Shown piece after piece: positions 52,612 to 61,400 of a stretch of DNA of 64,000 bases (position 1 is its first letter; each line of letters begins with the position of its first letter). Source of the DNA: Limibacterium fermenti. GTDB taxonomy: Bacteria > Bacteroidota > Bacteroidia > Bacteroidales > Dysgonomonadaceae. The stretch spans positions 930,001 through 994,000 of the forward strand of contig NZ_CP159486.1 in NCBI RefSeq assembly GCF_041902845.1, written 5' to 3'. The notes under the pieces are model-generated. The model made no database searches. It was not told the origin of the DNA and saw only the letters and a program-made list of their open reading frames with translations. The position numbers and the translations under genes are program-made.

Positions 52612-52770
52612 TCAAAATTCAGCAATTACCACTACCGGATCATGATCGGAAGGACATTTATCTTTTGTGCGATCATTTATTACTCCAGAAAGTTCAATGT
52701 CGGCTATTCGACGAGAATCTTTTTGTTTATTCATCCTGTCGATATAGCTGTCGGTAATTGTTGCGGTGAG
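52612..52770 (-). pseudogene. Endonuclease/exonuclease/phosphatase C-terminal remnant
   Basis: A minus-strand frame without a start reads LTATITDSYIDRMNKQKDSR, RIADIELSGVINDRTKDKCP, SDHDPVVVIAEF then stop. The SDHDPVVV end is the conserved C-terminus of the EEP (exonuclease III-like) hydrolase family. The rest of the gene is missing; the creatininase stop lies six bases away. Confidence 0.75.
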
Positions 52771-52775
52771 TATTT

Positions 52776-53540
52776 TTAATATAAACTCTTTTTTACAAGT
52801 TCATTAAATAGACTGGCTATTTTATCGGTAACAACTTCCGCATATCGACCACCTTTCTCGGGGCTGGATCTTTCAGGATTTCCCACTCCGGTATCAACCG
52901 TTGATTTTGACCAATTACGGGGTACCCATCCTACTTTGCTATTAAGAGATTCGATGTTGAAAGGTTTGCTTTCGCCTTTTCCGGCCATTTGAATATTCAC
53001 CAATTCGTTACGATAATGCATCATTACCGAAGTTTCCAACTCTCCTGCATGGTCATCGATGTCTTCTTCAAAATAGCCTTGCCTTGGCTCTACGGCAAAC
53101 CATTCGCAAATAACGATCAACATGTCGGGATAATCAACCGATAAATCCCGTACCATCGGCTTAAAGCTGTTTCCTCCATGTCCGCTTATAATTATAAGAA
53201 TAGGAATCTTTTGAAGATCGAGAGATTCTACAATATCGGTTAATATCCGTTTTTGCGTCTCATACCGTGCATGAATACAAAAAGGCAGTTCTCTTTGTCC
53301 CGGATTCTGGGAGCCTAAAGGGATGGCCGGTAATACCATCCCTTTTACATCATATTTAGACCATGCTTTGTCCACAGCATCCACCGCAATATCATGAGCC
53401 AGATAGCAATCTGTCAGATAGGGCAAATGATAGTTGTGAGGTTCCGTCGAGCCCCAGGGCAACACCGCAAAGGAATAGGACGTTCCTTTTATTTCGCCGT
53501 AGGTCTCAATGGACAGGTCTATCGGTTTATTTTTCATCAT
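52776..53540 (-). CDS. Creatininase-family amidohydrolase
   Basis: A 254-residue metal-dependent amidase. Metal-binding blocks: LPWGSTEPHNYHLPYLTD (residues ~28-45), ISGHGGNSFKP and DDHAGELETSVMM. Family members open cyclic or linear amides (creatinine, formamidopyrimidines). Here the gene ends a sugar-utilization locus, so an amide-bearing sugar or lactam is a reasonable guess. It starts 12 bases after the SIS gene. Confidence 0.88.
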   Translation of the reverse strand: MMKNKPIDLSIETYGEIKGTSYSFAVLPWGSTEPHNYHLPYLTDCYLAHDIAVDAVDKAWSKYDVKGMVLPAIPLGSQNPGQRELPFCIHARYETQKRILTDIVESLDLQKIPILIIISGHGGNSFKPMVRDLSVDYPDMLIVICEWFAVEPRQGYFEEDIDDHAGELETSVMMHYRNELVNIQMAGKGESKPFNIESLNSKVGWVPRNWSKSTVDTGVGNPERSSPEKGGRYAEVVTDKIASLFNELVKKSLY

Positions 53541-53552
53541 TGTAAATCGTTT

Positions 53553-54314
53553 TTAAACTCTTGACACACGTTCCTTATACTCGGCAAGACAAGCGTCCAA
53601 CCGTTCCTGGGCGGTTGTATCTCCGGGAACATTGTGCGACGGGTGTATATATAATTTAACGCCCCGGTCTGCCAATATCTCGGCAACGGTCGTAATGGTC
53701 ATCCAAACTAATGTTACAAACGCAAGGGTAGACACCGGGCCTATTTTATCCTGATGATTTTTCAGGTTAACGGAAGCATCTACTGCCGGAACACAAGAGT
53801 CGACAACAATATCGGCGATTTCAAAGAGTGTTTTGCCACTCGGATGCCGGGTGACCTTCCCTTTGGCTTCGGCCGCAGACCCGTAAGCGATAACTTTCAT
53901 TCCCAACTCCTTTGCGCGTAAAGCAATATCGATGTTTACATTGTTGATGCCGGTATGCGAAAATATCCAGACACAATCTTTCTCGTTGAAATTATAGGCT
54001 TTCATTATAGCTTTGCCGTAACCCTCGGCACGTTCGAGAAATAAAAATTGATGTATGCCCATTTGTCCCGTAATGCCGGTAAAGAATGTCATGGGTAATT
54101 CCACCATGGGGTGAAATCCCACAAATCCCCCGATACGAGGATACATTTCTTCAACGGGAATCGTAGCATGCCCACATCCGAAAGTGTGTACCCAATGCTC
54201 TTTTTCGATAGAATCAGCCATAATTGTTGCCGCTTTTTGGATATTCTCCAACTGAGTTTCTTCGATTTTTTGCATAATGCCTCGTGCATTCGCTAACCAT
54301 TCAAGTGATAACAT
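53553..54314 (-). CDS. SIS-domain phosphosugar-binding protein
   Basis: A 253-residue UPF0309-like SIS protein: HWVHTFGCGHATIPVEEMYP, WIFSHTGINNVNIDIALRAK, KVIAYGSAAEAKGKVTRHPS and VWMTITTVAEILADRG. SIS domains bind phosphosugars and act as isomerases, etherases or regulators. With the ROK kinase upstream it could convert the phosphorylated sugar. No catalytic assignment is possible from sequence alone. Confidence 0.85.
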   Translation of the reverse strand: MLSLEWLANARGIMQKIEETQLENIQKAATIMADSIEKEHWVHTFGCGHATIPVEEMYPRIGGFVGFHPMVELPMTFFTGITGQMGIHQFLFLERAEGYGKAIMKAYNFNEKDCVWIFSHTGINNVNIDIALRAKELGMKVIAYGSAAEAKGKVTRHPSGKTLFEIADIVVDSCVPAVDASVNLKNHQDKIGPVSTLAFVTLVWMTITTVAEILADRGVKLYIHPSHNVPGDTTAQERLDACLAEYKERVSRV

Positions 54315-54325
54315 AATTGTAATTT

Positions 54326-55486
54326 TTAATAGATGTTTTTAATTGTTTTTATATTCGTAAACAGTATAATTATTTGAATAAGCAGTAAAATAATGAGAAA
54401 TACCGGAAAAGATGAAATGCCAAATGACTTTGAAATAAATCCCATTGTATAATTTAAAAGGGTGTTACCCGTCAAAGCAATAAACATGGCTAATCCGATT
54501 GCCGTTCCGCTTATATTCTTGTATGTCGTTCCAATATAACTGATGATAATCGGGAATCCTGCTGCAAGGCCAAACCCTGCAATAAACAGGCTGATTGCGG
54601 CTATCCGTAGATCGCCCGCATAATGAAGCATAATAATCCCGATGATGGCGGTCATTATTCCTCCCAGAAGTATATATTCATGTTTTATAATACGTAATAT
54701 GTAACTAAGTACTAAACGGGAAACGGTCATTCCCAACACAAAGAATGTGAGGCTTAGAACCACGTCGTCACTACTAATGGCCGTTCTTCCGTCAAGATAA
54801 CTGGTCGTCCAGTTATTGATAAGACCCTCCATGCCACTTTGGAAGAAGAGGAAAAAGCTCAAAAATAAAAGCAATGGCTCTTTCACTAATTGAATAGCTT
54901 CTTTCACCGGGAATCCCTGTTTGATTTTCGGTTCGGGAAATTTAATCGCTATAAAATAGAGAACCGCTGCAAGCATAAACAATCCGGTACCTTGCAATAT
55001 GATTTGATAAGAATAAGTTCCTGAGAGCATGCCCAATAAAAGAGGAATTCCCAACGCACCTATACCGTAACAGACTCCCAATATACTTAGTTTTGCGCCC
55101 CGCTCTTTATCCGTTGATATATCGGATGCAAGTGCGTTCGTGGAACCGTTCAGCATACCTCCGCCCAAGCCGATAAGAAATATGCAGATGCGTAAAACAT
55201 TCAGGTTCTCAAAAAAGGACAAACCTTCGATTCCCAACAACGTAAACAGAGTGCTTACTACCAGTAATAACTTATATCCAAATCTGTCCACAATGATTCC
55301 AAACAGAAGCGAGCCTACTAATACCCCTACAGGCAGAAGTGATACCAAAGAGGATGAACCTATTGTATCAAGAGAGTATTTTGCTGTTAGAGAGGGTAAG
55401 ACGGAACCCATCACAATAAAGGCAATTCCGAAAAAAGCCATGCCTATACAAGCGGCTATATACACTAAAGTCTTATTGTATTTCAT
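54326..55486 (-). CDS. MFS transporter (sugar permease)
   Basis: 386 residues, about 12 membrane helices. MFS marks: GVLVGSLLFGIIVDRFGYKL between helices 2 and 3, and a paired pattern in the second half (LSLTFFVLGMTVSRLVLSYI). Probably imports the sugar released by the GH42-like enzyme across the inner membrane. Its start overlaps the ROK gene by 4 bases. Confidence 0.9.
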   Translation of the reverse strand: MKYNKTLVYIAACIGMAFFGIAFIVMGSVLPSLTAKYSLDTIGSSSLVSLLPVGVLVGSLLFGIIVDRFGYKLLLVVSTLFTLLGIEGLSFFENLNVLRICIFLIGLGGGMLNGSTNALASDISTDKERGAKLSILGVCYGIGALGIPLLLGMLSGTYSYQIILQGTGLFMLAAVLYFIAIKFPEPKIKQGFPVKEAIQLVKEPLLLFLSFFLFFQSGMEGLINNWTTSYLDGRTAISSDDVVLSLTFFVLGMTVSRLVLSYILRIIKHEYILLGGIMTAIIGIIMLHYAGDLRIAAISLFIAGFGLAAGFPIIISYIGTTYKNISGTAIGLAMFIALTGNTLLNYTMGFISKSFGISSFPVFLIILLLIQIIILFTNIKTIKNIY

Positions 55487-56460
55487 TCTATAGAGGGTTT
55501 ATTTTTGATGGATGTAAGGGCTAAATAGCCGGCGCCGTATAGTCCGGCATTCCCCTGTAAGATTGATTTCTCGAATTTCACCTGCTTTATCGCAATAGGC
55601 TGCGCCCATTTGGATGCTTCTTCATAAATGCGGTTTATCAAGTGTGCAGCCGGTCCGAAAACGCCGCCTCCCCATATAATCACTTCCGGGTTTAACAGGC
55701 TGACTAAATTGGCGGAGGCCATAGCCCATAGTTCGATAGCCTTGTCTATGATGAACATAGCAAGCGGATCGTCATTATGAACAGCTGCAAAGATATCCTT
55801 GGCGGATAGGCTTTCAATCTCTTTTTTATAGAATTCGCTTTCCTGAAAAAGGAGACCTTCTTTCAAAATCTTTTTTGCTTGACGGGCAATGCCGTCTCCC
55901 GATGCATAACTTTCGAAACAGCCGTACCTTTCAAATTCTTCCACGAAGGGAGTTTCCATTGCAAGCCATCCGGCAGCGCCTACAACGTCTCCCTCTCCGT
56001 GGACGATATTCCCGTCGATGAGCAGCCCGGCACCTATCCCCGTCCCGACGGAAAGATAAATTGCATTTGCGGCATTTTTGGCAGCGCCCTTCCATTTCTC
56101 GCCCAAGATATAACAGGTTCTGTCGCTGGCAATGTCAATGGTGAGCTTATCATTGCTAAAATGCTCCTCTATCTCCTTTTGAAGCGGATAGTTTTCCCAG
56201 CCATCTATGTTGGGCGCCCATATTAATCCCGTCTTACTGTTCGCTATACCCGGGACGCAAATACCCAATGCTTCGATAGCATCCCTGCGGTACTTCGATT
56301 GTTCAATTACTTCATTGATGGTCTGTAAAACCAACAGCCCGACTTCGTGTCCTTTCCGTTTTTCCAGAAGATGCGTGGTCTGACAGAGCATATCACCCTC
56401 TTCGTTAAAGAGCGCACCTGTAATCTTAGTGCCACCCAAGTCTACACCTATAACCGCCAT
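55483..56460 (-). CDS. ROK-family sugar kinase
   Basis: 325 residues: VIGVDLGGTKITGALF (phosphate loop), GICVPGIANSKTGLIWAPNI, LSVGTGIGAGLLIDGNIVHG and NPEVIIWGGGVF. The usual ROK zinc site (CxCGxxGCxE) is incomplete: only YGCFES is present where the CxCG cysteines would lie, so zinc may be absent or bound differently. The kinase probably phosphorylates the imported sugar. Co-translated with the transporter. Confidence 0.9.
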   Translation of the reverse strand: MAVIGVDLGGTKITGALFNEEGDMLCQTTHLLEKRKGHEVGLLVLQTINEVIEQSKYRRDAIEALGICVPGIANSKTGLIWAPNIDGWENYPLQKEIEEHFSNDKLTIDIASDRTCYILGEKWKGAAKNAANAIYLSVGTGIGAGLLIDGNIVHGEGDVVGAAGWLAMETPFVEEFERYGCFESYASGDGIARQAKKILKEGLLFQESEFYKKEIESLSAKDIFAAVHNDDPLAMFIIDKAIELWAMASANLVSLLNPEVIIWGGGVFGPAAHLINRIYEEASKWAQPIAIKQVKFEKSILQGNAGLYGAGYLALTSIKNKPSIE

Positions 56461-56484
56461 GTATGATTTCTTTTAAGTGGTACA

Positions 56485-58773
56485 TTAGTTGTTTTTGACT
56501 ATTTCTATCACGTGAACATCCTTACTATCGATATTGGCCGTGAAATTCAACTTATTGCTGGAACTTTGAACCTTTTTTTGTATTTCATTAATCACGTTCC
56601 GTAAGTTATATATACCATCGGATTTTACATTCAATTCGATATCAATTTTTTCGCTATTGGCACTATGGTTGATGATAAAAACGAGATAACCATCCTTTGT
56701 ATCCTGAAGCCGGACTTCCACTTGATCGGAACTCCTCCCGTCAAGGGAGGTCGTGAAGGGTCTTTTAATATTTGCCCAATTCAATAATTGGACAAAAAAC
56801 CGATCGTTATCCGGATTGAACTTCTGAAAATTGGCCATCCCCATGTACGTTCCTACAAGCATAGATTCACCCTTCCCATATCGGGTACTTACGATCGCGG
56901 GTTGTCCCTGTTCGTTCGTGGCCAGCACCTTGGCATTGCTGTTGCCGAGAAGGCTTAACGATTGCGTGTACAACGATCCCGTGAGTTTACTTCCTTTTTC
57001 GAAGCCCTGTATGGCGGGATGGCTCTCGTCTGTTATGGTAAACTCAATATCATCACGCATCCTGATTTCATTTTCCCTTACTCCGAATATGTCATGCAGT
57101 CCTAGTCCGGGAATAATTTCCGATGCATAACCCCGGTCGTCGTTCCAACCCATGCGGGCTTCCGCCAACACATACCCGCCATTCTCAACAAAGGCGCGTA
57201 ATCCGGCTGCCGCCTCACGCGTAAACATTATCGGGTAAGGAATGATGATCAATTTATATTGCGAAAGATCTTGCTTCTCAATATGCTTCCTATGGATGAA
57301 ATCTACAGGGATATTGTGATTTGCAAATGTTTGGAAATAACCTATGAGCGATTGACTTAATGCTGCCGGATAATCGCGGCGCTGCATTCCCCCTACCATT
57401 TGAGTTAACGGGTTGTACACTATTCCGATTTCAGCCTTTGCGGGAGTCGCCTTTAGAAAGAGTTGCTGATTTCGGTTCACAACTTCCGCTATTTTTCCTG
57501 CATTTACCGCTCTTTCGGTTAAGGTCCCATCCAGATTGATCAGTCCATAACCTCCCGCTTCATATCCCGATGACATCGGATAATAGGCGTAAATATTTAC
57601 CCCTTTGGCTCCTTTTGCGATAGCTGACCAGGCCCATATACGATGGTCGTCGGAAGTAACCGGATCGCTTACCTGAAGGGCTATGGTTCCCAATCCGGCT
57701 TGGAGTTCTCCCACATACCATCCGCCTTTTTCGCGATTTGCACTTCTAATGAAATCCATTACCGTACGCAAGGTTGTTACCGACCATGCATTTTTGGGGT
57801 GATTATGTTTCGGATAAAGTGAAACTCCATAATAATCCAACGGTTCGGCCATCAAAAAGTCATCGGTAGCGCCTGCACCCACATGAGGCGATTGGAATAA
57901 AGAAGCGCCTACCGCATGGGCCGTGATAAGGTGTGTGGCATCGACTTTCCGGATCGCGTTATAACGATCTTTCATATCTCCTGCTAATTTTTCGTAGATA
58001 AATGTTTTCCAGTCGATAAAGTCGGTATAACTTAAAATGGTGCTGAACCGGGGTGCTTCTACCTGTTCCCAATCCGTGAAGTTACGGTACCATGCGGCAT
58101 TCAGGTTTTCGAGGGAGTTGTATTTTTTATGGAGCCACTCTCTAAACCTGCCTTGGGTGGCGTCGCTAAAGCAAAATTGCACATTGGGAATATAATCGAT
58201 GGATGCCCAGTTGATAATATGCGGTTCGCTCCATAGATCCCATCCGAAGAGATTAGGATAGGACGTAGCAACTTTGGCTGTTTCCGAATAAAAATTAAGT
58301 ACGGCCTCTTTTGCGGCTTCGTTATCGGTATTGACACCCGGTGCCGATTGAGGATGGATTTTATCGCCATTCTGCGCTTCGAAAAGAGCAAACGGATATT
58401 TCTGGACAACCCAGTCGGGGGCCGAATCCACATAGATCTGTATGAAGACTTTCAGTCCTACTTCATTAGCGAGCCGCATCAGAAGATGTAAATTGTCGAA
58501 GTTATACTTACCTGGCTTCGGTTCGCAAGTAGCCCATTCAACCCATGTACGAACCGTATTAAATCCAAGAGCTTTTATCTGTTGAAGGTCGGCCCGCCAT
58601 TCTTTTTCAGAGTTTGCGGTAATCTTAGATAACATGGGCGCTCTGGCTTTACCGCCACTGTACCATACCGAAAAGGGTAAGAAATTTTTGTCTATTTTTT
58701 CCTGTTTCGTTTGTCCCTGAGCACCGATTGTTATCGATAAAAACAATATAAAAAGCAGATTTAAAATTTTCAT
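56485..58773 (-). CDS. Secreted GH42-like glycosidase
   Basis: 762 residues with a Sec signal (MKILNLLFILFLSITIGAQG). TIM-barrel residues: WDLWSEPH gives the likely acid/base Glu (~residue 184), and GWYVGELQAGLG the nucleophile Glu (~356). A class-I amidotransferase-like domain (VENGGYVLAEARMGWND) and a beta C-terminal domain follow, as in GH42 beta-galactosidases. Secretion and the SusCD neighbours suggest it acts on an oligosaccharide in the periplasm or on the surface. Confidence 0.88.
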   Translation of the reverse strand: MKILNLLFILFLSITIGAQGQTKQEKIDKNFLPFSVWYSGGKARAPMLSKITANSEKEWRADLQQIKALGFNTVRTWVEWATCEPKPGKYNFDNLHLLMRLANEVGLKVFIQIYVDSAPDWVVQKYPFALFEAQNGDKIHPQSAPGVNTDNEAAKEAVLNFYSETAKVATSYPNLFGWDLWSEPHIINWASIDYIPNVQFCFSDATQGRFREWLHKKYNSLENLNAAWYRNFTDWEQVEAPRFSTILSYTDFIDWKTFIYEKLAGDMKDRYNAIRKVDATHLITAHAVGASLFQSPHVGAGATDDFLMAEPLDYYGVSLYPKHNHPKNAWSVTTLRTVMDFIRSANREKGGWYVGELQAGLGTIALQVSDPVTSDDHRIWAWSAIAKGAKGVNIYAYYPMSSGYEAGGYGLINLDGTLTERAVNAGKIAEVVNRNQQLFLKATPAKAEIGIVYNPLTQMVGGMQRRDYPAALSQSLIGYFQTFANHNIPVDFIHRKHIEKQDLSQYKLIIIPYPIMFTREAAAGLRAFVENGGYVLAEARMGWNDDRGYASEIIPGLGLHDIFGVRENEIRMRDDIEFTITDESHPAIQGFEKGSKLTGSLYTQSLSLLGNSNAKVLATNEQGQPAIVSTRYGKGESMLVGTYMGMANFQKFNPDNDRFFVQLLNWANIKRPFTTSLDGRSSDQVEVRLQDTKDGYLVFIINHSANSEKIDIELNVKSDGIYNLRNVINEIQKKVQSSSNKLNFTANIDSKDVHVIEIVKNN

Positions 58774-58961
58774 TTTCTATTTTGTTACAAGTTGTTTTAT
58801 AATTATACTAAGCAGTTGGATAGATTCATTTATTCAAAAAGTAATTCTGTCAAAATCTACCTGATGTCATGCTCCGATCGGTTGAACTCAGCGTTTTTGA
58901 TACAAGCGAACTACGTTTTTTCGAGGGAGTTTGACTATGTTATGCTTAGTTATGCTTACTA

Positions 58962-59765
58962 TTAATTCAAATATTTATACCCTTTTCTTTTCAATCTCCA
59001 AACCCATCCTGAATTTTTTCCGGCTCCGGCACCATCTTGAAAGAGTACAAGCTCATTTTCATTTATAATTTTCACATCAAATGTATCTTTATACGCATGA
59101 TCCATCCCGGGGAAAATATCTTCGATAACGGTCAATGTCATTTTTTGAGAATCGAACAGGAATTCACTAACTTGCGGTTCTTCTCCAGGAGATTTAACCA
59201 CACTCATCGATAACTTGTCTCCAGCTTTTTGAAAAAATATTTCTGTCTGAAATCCATCTTCAGGAGAGACACCGTCGGCTATGGGCGACCACCAAAGTTC
59301 ATCCCATGCATACGGCGCTGATAGGTACCAATGCTGTGTCCCGTCTCCGAAATCAGTTGCGTATACCCATGTTTTTCCGTCGCCGAAATAATCAATCAAA
59401 AAAGCCAAAGGTTCTTTTACCAAATCCGGCAAAGATGTTACTTCTATAGTTCTTTTAATACTTACAATTCCGCCTTTTGTTAAAACATTGCAGGTGACAA
59501 TTTTTTCTCCCAATGTTCTTAGACGGATGTTGTCTTTTGTCTTGAATGAGTTGATACCTTCCACTTCCCAATGAACTTGGTAACCTTCATCTATAGATAG
59601 GGCGATGATGTTACCACCGGGAATCGTATTCTCTACCTTCAAGTTAATCTTTTCCGCTACCTTTTCAGCCTCTTCCAGCGGAGGTAAAACATCCCGATCT
59701 TCGATAGGATCACAGGAAATAAAACAGAAGATAGCTGCTGCAAGTAATAATATAATATTTTTCAT
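58962..59765 (-). CDS. Surface glycan-binding-type lipoprotein (SusE/F position)
   Basis: 267 residues from ATG 59765 (MKNIILLLAAAIFCFISCDP). Lipobox CFISC gives Cys18. A PKD/BACON-like beta-sandwich section (VHWEVEGINSFKTKDNIRLR) is followed by a domain with ATDFGDGTQHWYLSAPYAWD and KKGYKYLN end. It lies right after susD, the usual place for a glycan-binding lipoprotein. No named family is certain. About 190 bases with no gene separate it from the GH42 gene. Confidence 0.8.
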   Translation of the reverse strand: MKNIILLLAAAIFCFISCDPIEDRDVLPPLEEAEKVAEKINLKVENTIPGGNIIALSIDEGYQVHWEVEGINSFKTKDNIRLRTLGEKIVTCNVLTKGGIVSIKRTIEVTSLPDLVKEPLAFLIDYFGDGKTWVYATDFGDGTQHWYLSAPYAWDELWWSPIADGVSPEDGFQTEIFFQKAGDKLSMSVVKSPGEEPQVSEFLFDSQKMTLTVIEDIFPGMDHAYKDTFDVKIINENELVLFQDGAGAGKNSGWVWRLKRKGYKYLN

Positions 59766-59790
59766 TTTGGTTTTTATAATTTTAGCGGAT

Positions 59791-61386
59791 TTACCATCCT
59801 TCATTTTGTTCTAAAACTCCATCAGATAACAAAAGTTGAGACTCCGGAATAGGTAGATATCCCTTTGTCTCCGGCCTAAATTTTACAGTATATTCTATGG
59901 TTTTACCTTCATTTTCTACAGGAATATTTTTTAATTTGTTAAAGGCTGTTTCCAATTCGCCCCAACGCATTAAATCATAATATCTTATTCCTTCAAAGGC
60001 TAATTCGCATCGTCTCTCTTTTTTTACATTTTCTAATGTTGCCGGAACACTAGGTAAATTAGCTCTTTCCCTAACAATATCGATGTATTCTTGAGCTTTA
60101 GATGAACCTAACTCCGCTCCCATCAAATAAACATCCGCCAACCGTAATAAAACAATTTCCTGTGTATTACAATCCGTATTGTTTGCGGGTGATCCATAGA
60201 GATAGGTAAACATGTTTTGTAATTTTCCATCTATCTTAATGTTGATAGGCATATATTTTTTTTGCCATAAATAGGTCTCATGAAACTGGTCTGAACTGGA
60301 AACGTATCCGATATTTTCTTCATTTACCTTACAAATTGATCCTCGCTTCCTTAGGTCCGAATCATCCCATGAATCCCACAGTTGCGGGTTTACGGGGCCT
60401 GCCCCCCATCCATACCCGAAAGGATTGGTGTTTTGCATTCTCATTCCGAAAAAGAGATCGATTGTATTGCGACTATTCCCTCCGAAAGCCCCGAAACGAA
60501 TTGAGAACATTGCTTCCGAATTACCGCCTTCTTCACCTACCCACGACAGCTTATTGTCTTTTGCGTAATCATAGTTTTCTGTAGCATACGAATAAGGCCA
60601 TAAATTTCGGAAATCATCTACTAATTTATGTCCGCTATGGTCTATGCAGTAATCAACATTATTAATCACCTCCGATTTTGTTAAGCTTCCTGATTCAGGT
60701 AATGCTATTTCTGTTTTCCCATATACTCCAGTGTAAAAAAGAAAAACCCTTGCCAGCATCCCTTGTGCAGCCCATTTGGTAGTCCTTCCGATGTCGCTGG
60801 TTGAAAATGGAGTGTCAGGTAATTTTTCAATTGCCAACAGTAGATCAGCTGCAATTTGGCCGAACAACGCTTCAGGAGAGGCTTTTGGGAGATTCTGCGG
60901 TTTAGTTTCAAGAACTAAGGGAACGGTTCCAAACATTCTTGCCAAATCAAAATAATAGTACGCCCTCATAAATAATGCTTCACCTTCATATTTGTTTTTT
61001 TGAGTCTCCGATTCCCATTCTTGAACTTGGGAAATCGACTCAAGGAGCATATTGCATCTGAAGATACCTTTATAATTCTGTTGCCATGGATATAGATACA
61101 TATCATTACCATAGTTCTTGAATTCCGAAATTGCATGTAATACAAGATCAACTCCCCCGCCGCCGGCAAATCTATCATCTGACATCAATTCTGATATAAA
61201 AAAGCTATGCAAATGTGATGTCCCTGGATTTAAAAGAGAGTAGATTCCGGTTAATGCTTGATTTACATCTTCAGGAGTTTGATAAAAATTGGTGTTTACT
61301 TTGTTAGTAAGAGGTTCCGTATCTAAAAAATCAGAACAACTGCTAATAAATAACAGAATGGCTATTATATAAATATTCTTATTCAT
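59791..61386 (-). CDS. susD: SusD/RagB-family outer-membrane lipoprotein
   Basis: 531 residues: MNKNIYIIAILLFISSCSDF lipoprotein signal (Cys17), DFLDTEPLTN and TPEDVNQALTGIYSLL at the N-terminus, the tetratricopeptide-like core (ALFMRAYYYFDLARMFGTVP) and FEGIRYYDLMRWGELE at the C-terminus. SusD-type proteins form a lid on the SusC barrel and bind the glycan. Encoded 14 bases after susC. The glycan is unknown. Confidence 0.95.
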   Translation of the reverse strand: MNKNIYIIAILLFISSCSDFLDTEPLTNKVNTNFYQTPEDVNQALTGIYSLLNPGTSHLHSFFISELMSDDRFAGGGGVDLVLHAISEFKNYGNDMYLYPWQQNYKGIFRCNMLLESISQVQEWESETQKNKYEGEALFMRAYYYFDLARMFGTVPLVLETKPQNLPKASPEALFGQIAADLLLAIEKLPDTPFSTSDIGRTTKWAAQGMLARVFLFYTGVYGKTEIALPESGSLTKSEVINNVDYCIDHSGHKLVDDFRNLWPYSYATENYDYAKDNKLSWVGEEGGNSEAMFSIRFGAFGGNSRNTIDLFFGMRMQNTNPFGYGWGAGPVNPQLWDSWDDSDLRKRGSICKVNEENIGYVSSSDQFHETYLWQKKYMPINIKIDGKLQNMFTYLYGSPANNTDCNTQEIVLLRLADVYLMGAELGSSKAQEYIDIVRERANLPSVPATLENVKKERRCELAFEGIRYYDLMRWGELETAFNKLKNIPVENEGKTIEYTVKFRPETKGYLPIPESQLLLSDGVLEQNEGW

Positions 61387-61400
61387 GATTTCTGCTTTTT

